Positions 33,536 through 39,448 of a DNA stretch of 53,483 nucleotides are shown here, piece by piece. This stretch comes from CAYPHJ01 sp964410485 (GTDB taxonomy: Bacteria; Desulfobacterota; Binatia; UBA9968), in the NCBI GenBank assembly GCA_964410485.1, contig CAYPHJ010000020.1, positions 1 to 53,483 on the forward strand, written 5' to 3'. Both the position numbers and the translations under genes were made by a program. The notes below the pieces were generated by a model. The model did no database searches and was not told the origin of the DNA. It saw only the letters and a list, made by a program, of their open reading frames with translations. The stretch's first letter is position 1. Each line of letters opens with the position of its first letter.

Positions 33536-35410
33536 TTAGAACGTTGCCTGCAAGCCCAACAAATACAGCATACGCGGCGCCGGAAAACCGAACGCCTCTT
33601 CATATCTTTGATTTAACACGTTTTCGATCTTTACCCTGGCGCTCAGTCCCTTGAGAAAGCCGACTTCTTGGCTTAGCAGGACAGAAAGCGCCAAATCTAT
33701 TTTGGTATAAGGCTTAAGCGTAACCCGCTGAGCCGGGAAAGTGGTGAAGTCTCGGTCCTTTCGGCTTCGCACATGGAGAATGCTGACGCTAGTCGTGAAG
33801 CGTTCGAGAAAGCTGTAGTGCGCCTGGGTCAGAAAGGTATCTTTCGGGCGTCGCAGAAGACGTAGCCCTGTTTGCTGATCTTCCGTTTCAACCAAGCTGT
33901 AGCTCCCACGAAGTTGAAGGCCGCGAATAGGACGTAGAACGACCGGAAACTCCACCCCTCGTATCGATGCCCGGGCGATGTTTTCCGGCCGAAAGGTCAC
34001 CGGGTCGAACTGGATAAGATTGGTGAGTCTTTTGTCGAAATAGACAACCTCCAGCCAGAGAACATCCTTCCAGACAGTTTGTTCAACGCCGATTTCGAAG
34101 CCCCTTGCCTTCTCAGGCTTCAGATCCGGGTTTGCAAAACCCGGAAAGAAAAGATCGGCAAGATCGGGAGCCTTGAACCCGGTGCCCCAGCTTCCCTTGA
34201 TTTTGCTGTGGGTCTCGCGGACGAGAAAGGCTGAAGATAGCTGCCATGTCCCCGTTTGCCCGAACCGGCTATGGTCATCAAAACGACCGCCAGCTCCGAG
34301 GATCAGACGACCCTCGAGAAGGTTTAATTGCCCATGGCCGAAAGCAGCGCCGGTCCTAATCGCCTTGTCGAAGCGAGTGGTGCCAAAGCCCGAGCGGCTC
34401 ATAAAATCCGCGCTGTGACGCATCCATTCTCCGCCAGCGGTGATCGTTACCGCGGGAAAAGGACGGACATTCACCTGCCCGTCAAAGTTGAAGATCCGGG
34501 CATCAGTTTGAGAGAAGGTGAAAAACGGCGAAAGGGGGTCAGGTGGGTTGGAAAACTTTGTGTCGGTCCGCGTGACGCCCATTTTCAGGTTGTAATCGAG
34601 CCAGGAGAGGATCCTCTGATCGAACGCCCCACCCGCCTGAAAAAAGTTTCGGCTAAAAGTTTGATTGGGATCGAAACTCCGCCCTTTGACTGGCGGGAGC
34701 TCTTTATCCGCGTCTGTATAGCGGCCAAACAACGTTAAGCGGGTTGCCGTGGTTCCCAGTCCAAGCTTTCCTGACAGATTCGTGTTCTTATAATCATCAT
34801 GCCTCATGAATCCTCGAGTCTCCAGGCGCGAGACCCCGAGGCTGTAGTCGCCGTAGCCAAAGGCTCCAGCGCTGTGGAATTGGCCGCGAAGAGTACGGTG
34901 GCGGCCCCCCTCCATGGCTACTGTGTGTTCCAACCGCTCGACTCCCCGCCGGGTAATTATATGGATGACGCCCCCGATCGCATCAGAGCCGTAAAGCACG
35001 CTCTGGGGTCCCCTGATGATTTCAATCCGCTCGATATTATCCGTGGTCAAGTCGGCAAAATCGAACTCTCCTGTAATCGAAGTTGATACACGTACTCCGT
35101 CGATGAGCACGAGAGCATGATCTGAGTTTGTTCCGCGCAAGAAGACCGAGGTCACCGATCCAACCGACCCGGTGCGCGCGATAGCCATGCCAGGTACCTG
35201 CCGGAGCGCTTCCTCGACCGTTTTGAGCTGTCCCGCTTCAATCTCTTCCCGAGCAATAACGGTAACCGATTTGGTGATTTCCTCCACAGGAGTCTCGATC
35301 CGCGTAGCCGTTACAACGATTGGCGGAAGCGACTCCTCGTCAGGAGGTGAGGCAGGCAAAGCCAACGAAGGAAAGATGAGAAGACACAAAAAAATAAGAA
35401 GAAAGTTCAT
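33536..35410 (-). CDS. btuB: TonB-dependent outer-membrane cobalamin receptor
   Basis: 624 residues from ATG 35410, with the strong site AGGAGGT six bases upstream. Signal peptide LLIFLCLLIFPSLALPA, then a TonB box PPIVVTATR near residues 29-37. The plug domain contains TVEEALRQVPGMAI, TSVFLRGTNSDHALVLIDGVRV and IEIIRGPQSVLYGSDAIGGVIHI. A 22-strand-type barrel follows and ends with an aromatic C-terminus (LYLLGLQATF). The plug closely resembles BtuB. A cobalamin riboswitch lies directly upstream and btuF starts 83 bp downstream, so it probably heads the btuB-btuF-btuC-btuD-cobB-cobQ operon. Confidence 0.95.
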   Translation of the reverse strand: MNFLLIFLCLLIFPSLALPASPPDEESLPPIVVTATRIETPVEEITKSVTVIAREEIEAGQLKTVEEALRQVPGMAIARTGSVGSVTSVFLRGTNSDHALVLIDGVRVSTSITGEFDFADLTTDNIERIEIIRGPQSVLYGSDAIGGVIHIITRRGVERLEHTVAMEGGRHRTLRGQFHSAGAFGYGDYSLGVSRLETRGFMRHDDYKNTNLSGKLGLGTTATRLTLFGRYTDADKELPPVKGRSFDPNQTFSRNFFQAGGAFDQRILSWLDYNLKMGVTRTDTKFSNPPDPLSPFFTFSQTDARIFNFDGQVNVRPFPAVTITAGGEWMRHSADFMSRSGFGTTRFDKAIRTGAAFGHGQLNLLEGRLILGAGGRFDDHSRFGQTGTWQLSSAFLVRETHSKIKGSWGTGFKAPDLADLFFPGFANPDLKPEKARGFEIGVEQTVWKDVLWLEVVYFDKRLTNLIQFDPVTFRPENIARASIRGVEFPVVLRPIRGLQLRGSYSLVETEDQQTGLRLLRRPKDTFLTQAHYSFLERFTTSVSILHVRSRKDRDFTTFPAQRVTLKPYTKIDLALSVLLSQEVGFLKGLSARVKIENVLNQRYEEAFGFPAPRMLYLLGLQATF

Positions 35411-35584
35411 GGAAGACCTCCTTTTCCCGCGAAAGGGATGGTTGAGGCAGATCGGATAGGTCTCCTGGCTTGGGCTTTAAGTCCGTGGCCGTGCTCGTCC
35501 TTGTGCATCGCAGGAACTTGTGTCCAGCGATCACATCACGAGTCAGCGGCCACGAATTAACCTACTTGCCGCGCCTTCCCACCG

Positions 35585-35668
35585 GCTCGTTGCTCGTGCT
35601 CGTCACTCGTGCTCGCTATCTTTAAGGAGTTACGAAGCACGAGCACGGACACGAACCACGATCTCTGG
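35585..35668 (-). repeat. CGAGCACGAG repeat arm inside the btuB riboswitch
   Basis: Between CACTG and CGGTG of the riboswitch hairpin lie 84 nt rich in CGAGCACGAG units and complements (CTCGTGCTTCG). The units pair across a central AT-rich loop to make a long imperfect stem, extending a hairpin whose loop is only five bases in the E. coli btuB switch. Confidence 0.75.
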
Positions 35669-35724
35669 CAGTGGCTACCTGCGGCTTTCGTGGCCCTTCA
35701 CAGTTGCGGGGCAGCAGGGGAATT

Positions 35725-35795
35725 CTACAAAGAATGAGGGATGAAGGATGAAAATTGTTTCATCCTTTTGCCTTCTGCCTTCATCCTTTAGTAGT
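35725..35795 (-). repeat. GGATGAA/GGCAGAAGG repeat insertion inside the btuB riboswitch
   Basis: About 71 nt containing GGATGAA, GGCAGAAGG and inverted TTCATCC units. Its outer parts (CTACTAAAGGATGAAGG against the complement of CCCTCATTCTTTGTAG) pair imperfectly, so it forms an extra hairpin at the tip of the conserved GGTG...AATTCC element, where the second riboswitch has only a one- or two-base loop segment. Confidence 0.7.
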
Positions 35796-35822
35796 CACCC
35801 CTTTCCCTTACATCCGACTGCA

Positions 35823-36103
35823 GTTACCGGTTATGGTTGCGTCTCCTCCTTTTAAAACTCAACTCACCTGCTGTCCAAAATAGATAAAAGTTCCGTGGCT
35901 GACATTGATTTGCCTATGATATTTTGGAGTTTTTGTCATTTTTAAATCGAGGCCTTCGTGGAATTTTGTTCGCTGACCGCTAAGAAAATCCCCCTTAATC
36001 CCCCTTTTTTCAAAGGGGGAAATCTCTCAGAGGACCGTTTCCCCTCTTTGGAAACCTTTGGAAAAGAGGGGCCAGGGGAGATTTTGGACAAGAGTGAACT
36101 CAA
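35823..36103. other. Spacer between tonB and the btuB riboswitch
   Basis: The 281-bp spacer is AT-rich around 35870-35960 and should hold the btuB promoter, which I could not pin to clear hexamers. The rest is occupied by the palindromic element at 35985-36085, which may also act as the 3' end signal of tonB. Confidence 0.4.
35985..36085. repeat. About 100-bp palindromic element, copy 1
   Basis: The element has inverted ends (AAAATCCCCC and its near complement GGGGAGATTTT) and internal C-run/G-run hairpins around CTTTTTTCAAAGGGGG and CCTCTTTGG. It lies just after the tonB stop codon (tonB is on the minus strand). A 34-nt stretch (36063-36096) recurs exactly, inverted, at 53399-53432. It looks like a non-coding REP/MITE-like repeat without a transposase. 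Confidence 0.8.
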
Positions 36104-37198
36104 CTACTGATTCGCCTGCGATAGTCGAAAGTGAATCGGAATTTTGACCCAGCTTTCCACCGCTTCATTGCCATAGCGGGCCGGCCGAAACCGCCAGCGT
36201 TTGATTGCCTCAACGGCGGCCAAATCCAAAATTTCGCTGCCCGAGGTCTCATGGACTTCAGCCGATTGCGATCTTCCCCGTTCGTCAATCCGGACCCTGA
36301 GCAGCACTCGCCCCTCTCTGCCTTCTCTTCGCGCCTGCTCGGGGTATTCTGGTCGAGGCGTGTGCGCGTAACTGACTTGAACGAACTGCAAACGTTCGCT
36401 GCCGCTACCCAATCCCCCGCCGAAACCCGATCCGCTTTCCAGTCCTCCTCCCGATGCAGAATCGCCTCCGCCACCTCCGCTTACCTGAGGATACGTACTG
36501 GAAGTCGCCCCTGATCCGCCTGCATCCCTTGCGCCCACCGTAGAGCCGCCCCCTAAACCAATAATTGTGCCATGGATCTTCAACGGATCGTCATCTGTTT
36601 CTGATGGGCCTGCCACAAACTGAAGCGACTGACTTTCCCGTGTTTCACCTGGTAAGATCGTACCTGGATCGGCTTGACCATCCTCTATCGCCGTCTGGCG
36701 CTCTCCCAGGGAAGGAGGTGATAAATCATTGATCACCCTGCCGGTGTTTTCCCAAGATGTGGCCGAGCCTTGACGGAAACTGGCAGGGGTCTCGGTCGGC
36801 CTGGCGATGATGGCCACATCATCACGTGGTTTACGGGCCAACTCTTCTTTGGGCTGAACCTTGTGACTGCCTGCGTTCAAGTCTTGAGCTTGACGCCGCT
36901 CTTCTCCTGGCTGTGATGCACGCTGCCTCGCTCCAGCGGTCAAGCCATCCTCACGGGTCGTGGTCCCGTTCTTGGCGCCTGCATCCCCGGGAGAACCCCG
37001 CGCACTTGCCTTGCCACGGATCGTTCCTTTGTCCTCTACGGTCGCAGCCCACTCCCCAACCGATTCGCTTGCCCGGGCCAGCGTAACGAAAACCACCGGC
37101 ATAGCCTCTTCCAGTTGTGGGCGCAAAGTGACAAACGGGTGGCCAAGCATAGCCCCGTGCAAGGCAAGGGAAACGAGCAGAAAAAAGATGTCCCTCAT
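36104..37198 (-). CDS. tonB: TonB-family energy-transducing protein
   Basis: 364 residues from ATG 37198. One N-terminal hydrophobic segment (IFFLLVSLALHGAMLG, residues 4-19) anchors it in the inner membrane. A long, polar, Gly/Ser-rich and probably disordered spacer (about 40-275) should span the periplasm. The C-terminal TonB domain (about 280-364) has RPEYPEQARREGREGRVLLRVRI, AAVEAIKRWRFRPARYGN and VKIPIHFRL. TonB couples the proton-motive force through ExbB/ExbD to receptors such as BtuB; no exbB or exbD is here. The spacer is Gly-rich rather than Pro-Glu/Pro-Lys-rich. A cobalamin riboswitch directly upstream dedicates this TonB to B12 uptake. Confidence 0.93.
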   Translation of the reverse strand: MRDIFFLLVSLALHGAMLGHPFVTLRPQLEEAMPVVFVTLARASESVGEWAATVEDKGTIRGKASARGSPGDAGAKNGTTTREDGLTAGARQRASQPGEERRQAQDLNAGSHKVQPKEELARKPRDDVAIIARPTETPASFRQGSATSWENTGRVINDLSPPSLGERQTAIEDGQADPGTILPGETRESQSLQFVAGPSETDDDPLKIHGTIIGLGGGSTVGARDAGGSGATSSTYPQVSGGGGGDSASGGGLESGSGFGGGLGSGSERLQFVQVSYAHTPRPEYPEQARREGREGRVLLRVRIDERGRSQSAEVHETSGSEILDLAAVEAIKRWRFRPARYGNEAVESWVKIPIHFRLSQANQ

Positions 37199-37274
37199 AA
37201 TCTCTCTGGGGCTCTCAGGAAAAGAAAAACGAGATGGTAACCTTACTCTCTCTTCCGGAGAGGCCGGCTGAAAA

Positions 37275-37532
37275 CTCTAGGCAGGTCTCCTGGCTGATGG
37301 GTTACAACGGGAGATCCAACAGCATCTCTCGTCGTTTGCCTCCCGCGCCTTCCCACCGTAGGTTGGTTCAAAGGCTCAATAGCTCAATGTTCAAGGGTGC
37401 TGCTTGAACTGTTGAGCGTTGGAACGTTGAACCAGCTCGTTTGGCAGTGGCCCGGTTACGGGTGCATTGGCCCAATCACAGTGGCGGGACCGCGCCGGAT
37501 TTGCACCGGACTTCCCTGACACCTTAGAGCAT
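37275..37532 (-). promoter_or_regulatory. Cobalamin riboswitch upstream of tonB, with an inserted repeat arm
   Basis: On the minus strand the full set of core blocks is present: P1 strand GCTCTAAGG (about 37522-37530), AGGGAAGTCCGGTGCAAATCCGG without the final bases (about 37498-37519), CCCGCCACTGTGA (about 37475-37487), GCCACTG (37445-37451), CGGTGGGAAGGC (about 37347-37358) and the B12 box AGCCAGGAGACCTGCC (37280-37295), then CCTAGAG closing P1. The CACTG/CGGTG hairpin holds an 86-nt repeat arm (37359-37444), otherwise the switch is standard. It lies about 75 nt upstream of tonB, whose expression should fall when B12 is plentiful. Confidence 0.92.
37359..37444 (-). repeat. GTTCAA/TTGAAC repeat arm inside the tonB riboswitch
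   Basis: An 86-nt insertion forming a long near-perfect hairpin: GGTTCAACGTTCC...GCTCAACAGTTCAAG pairs with CTTGAACATTGAGC...TTTGAACC around a CAGCACC loop. It sits at the same point of the riboswitch as the CGAGCACGAG arm in the btuB switch, but belongs to a different sequence family. Confidence 0.78.
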
Positions 37533-37606
37533 CAAAACTCGCGAAGCGAAAACTACAACGAGAGTACGCGAGCTGTCAAGGGTCAGCACGGCGGCTGTAA
37601 AAATTC

Positions 37607-38481
37607 TCACAGGATGACCCAGAAAACCAGCGGGATCGTAACCAGCGAGGCAATCGTCGTCAGTACCACGATTGACGCTGCCAGCGCGGGGTCTTGACCG
37701 TATTTCTCCGTAAGGACGAAATTCACGACCGCCGACGGCAATGCGCCATAGAGTAATATCACTTGCCGGTTGACGCCCTCGGCTCCGAGAGCGGTGACGG
37801 TGAAGTAAGCAGCAACAAAACCTCCGATGATTCTGAGGAATGAGCCGCCGACCGCGTGCCCCAAACGGAGCGAGCGAACATCATACAACCGATAACCAAG
37901 GCTCACCAACATCAGTGGAATCGTCGAGTGACCGAGCATCGAAACAGGCTCAAAAACAACCGGAGCCATTGGGATCTGCCCCAGGTTGAATGCCAAGCCG
38001 AGAAACGTCGCGTAAATCAGTGGCAAGCGGAAAACTTCCTTCCACCCGCTGCTGCCGCCCAACAGGTAAACCCTAAGGAGTATTGGAACACGGAAATGAT
38101 GACAAACATCAAAGTTGCACCTTGCAAGCCTGGTTGACCAAAAGCGAAAAAGGCGAGCAGAATGCCCATATTGCCGGCATTCATAAAAAGAACGGGCAGT
38201 GTAAAACCACGGGAGCAGAATCCCGAAGTCAGGCCATAAACCCACACCAGTGCCCCTGTCCCCATCAAAATTCCGACAGCCCCCAACAAAAATACTGTAA
38301 AGTCGGTTGCATCGAGAGGCCTCGTCGCCAGAGCGGTAAAGACCAGGCAGGGCGCGCACAAATAAACGATAATTTCCGTCACTGATCCCAGGTTGATCGT
38401 TTTCCAGCGCGCAAACACGAATCCTGTGCTAATGAGTAGAAACACCGGAATCACCGGAGACAGGGGCTTAAATACATCCAT
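37607..38481 (-). pseudogene. Auxin-efflux-carrier (AEC) family transporter, split by a one-base frameshift
   Basis: The first frame starts at ATG 38481 (MDVFKPLSPVIPVFLLISTGF) and reads well through NAGNMGILLAFFAFGQPGLQGATLMFVIISVFQYSLG. The second continues from VYLLGGSSGWKEVFRLPLIYATFLGLAFN to the stop at 37607. The switch falls at the C-run 38071-38073: adding one C there (GGG to GGGG on the coding strand) joins the halves as YSLGVYLLGG and gives an AEC protein of about 290 residues with some ten membrane helices. AEC carriers export organic acids or auxin-like compounds. The cause could be a sequencing error in a homopolymer or a true inactivation. It lies 19 bp after the CobS-like gene. 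Confidence 0.85.
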
Positions 38482-38500
38482 GCAGATGCCGATTATGAAG

Positions 38501-39217
38501 TTAGAGCGTTGCGAACGCAGCCAGGCTCAGCGCTTCATTTGTCTCCACGAGCGCTCCCAAATGGTTACAATCGACCTGAGCTTGGTGCCAGTGGACAATA
38601 GTTCGGACAATTAAAGCGGCTAACGAAACACAGAGCGCGATCCAAAGCCCGGTTTCTGATGCGATCAAAACGGTCAACGTCAGCACCAAAGCCGTATTGA
38701 GTACGAGGGGCATTGGCCTCGCCTGTTCGTGAGCTGTAGCCAGGTTACGTGCACCGTATAAAAGAATGACGACACTCCAGCGCGCCAGCATTGGGACCAA
38801 CAACAAGCTCGCATCCCGAGTGTCCCCAATCGCCTCAAGGGAATTGATCTTCAGGTGCATGATTAGAATTACCGCAATCAAACCCAGAATTCCTCTGCGC
38901 TGTTTCTGGGTGTCGAGCGGTGCTGGCCTACCGAAGGTGCTCAACGTCTCTTGCAGACCCTCCAGATGGATGGCTCCGGTGGCTGTTACCAGGGCCGCTA
39001 CAAGAGCGACGCTAAGAAGTTCGGATGGCAGATAAAGTTCGGCAAAGCTGTTCAACATTGACAGCCCAAGGCCCATGACAGCGCCAATAATGGGAAAATA
39101 GACGGCAATTTGGCCAAGCTCGCCGGGCCTCAGCTGAAGCTCCTGAAAGCGACCCCAAATAGTAAGGAGTCTTACCGCGCTCAATGCACGTTGCATGCTC
39201 GTGTTCTTTTCGCTCAC
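38501..39217 (-). CDS. CobS-like membrane protein lacking the catalytic aspartates
   Basis: 238 residues from GTG 39217 (ATG 39196 is a later alternative). Polytopic membrane protein with the CobS (adenosylcobinamide-GDP ribazoletransferase) pattern: VRLLTI near 15-20, YFPIIGAVMGLGL at 40-52, GAIHLEGLQETLSTFG at 81-96, LLLVPMLARWSVVILL, and VDCNHLGALVETNEALSL near 215-232. The acidic sites of true CobS are altered: HLDGLADTxDG becomes HLEGLQETLST (D to E, D to E, D to S) and TGD becomes DCN at 216-218. It may be a divergent or inactive CobS, or a paralogue with a new substrate. It heads the minus-strand B12 region, upstream of the AEC gene and the tonB riboswitch. Confidence 0.72.
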   Translation of the reverse strand: MSEKNTSMQRALSAVRLLTIWGRFQELQLRPGELGQIAVYFPIIGAVMGLGLSMLNSFAELYLPSELLSVALVAALVTATGAIHLEGLQETLSTFGRPAPLDTQKQRRGILGLIAVILIMHLKINSLEAIGDTRDASLLLVPMLARWSVVILLYGARNLATAHEQARPMPLVLNTALVLTLTVLIASETGLWIALCVSLAALIVRTIVHWHQAQVDCNHLGALVETNEALSLAAFATL

Positions 39218-39448
39218 AGCCTGCTATCTGTCAACATGCTTCGGGTAGCGCATCATGTCCTTGCCAGGACGGGGGTTGTGACTCGCCCAGGCCGGCCTGC
39301 GGGCAGGCGAGTTTTGCCTGTAGAATCAGCCCCTTAATTGGCTCTTTACGCTTTACTTTTAGGCCCGTTTCCGGTACAATGCGTACGGTTTAAAAATCGG
39401 CCTAACCCACGCAATTTCCAAGTAAAATTTCTGAACCGGCGTTTCCCA
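39218..39448. other. Divergent intergenic region between the CobS-like gene and gyrB
   Basis: 231 bp that must hold promoters for both directions. For gyrB I see the pair at 39351-39380; for the CobS-like gene no clear hexamers and no cobalamin riboswitch were found. A GC-rich inverted stretch around 39287-39310 (CAGGCCGGCCTGCGGGC) could form a short hairpin. Confidence 0.4.
39351..39380 (+). promoter_or_regulatory. Candidate sigma70 promoter of gyrB
   Basis: CTTTAC at 39351-39356 and TACAAT at 39375-39380 are 18 bp apart. The resulting transcript would start about 60 nt before the gyrB ATG at 39449. Assigned by motif and position only. Confidence 0.4.

Larger units (their letters stand above)
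35450..35822 (-). promoter_or_regulatory. Cobalamin riboswitch upstream of btuB, with two inserted repeat arms
   Basis: Read on the minus strand, the core blocks occur in order: a P1 strand AGTCGGAT (about 35813-35820), GGGAA and GGGGTG (35796-35807), AATTCC then GCCCCGCAACTGTGA (about 35698-35724), GCCACTG (35669-35675), CGGTGGGAAGGC (from 35584), AAGTAGG (about 35561), and the B12 box AGCCAGGAGACC (35459-35470), followed by ATCCGA closing P1. The RNA is about 370 nt, much longer than usual, because 71 nt are inserted between GGTG and AATTCC (35725-35795) and 84 nt between CACTG and CGGTG (35585-35668). A small hairpin CCTTT/AAAGG next to the btuB Shine-Dalgarno suggests translational control. 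High B12 would repress btuB and the genes behind it. Confidence 0.88.

Noticed and set aside
35585..35668. CRISPR-like or microsatellite array of CGAGCACGAG units
   Set aside because: Units are short, imperfect and self-complementary, lack spacers, and lie precisely inside a riboswitch hairpin.
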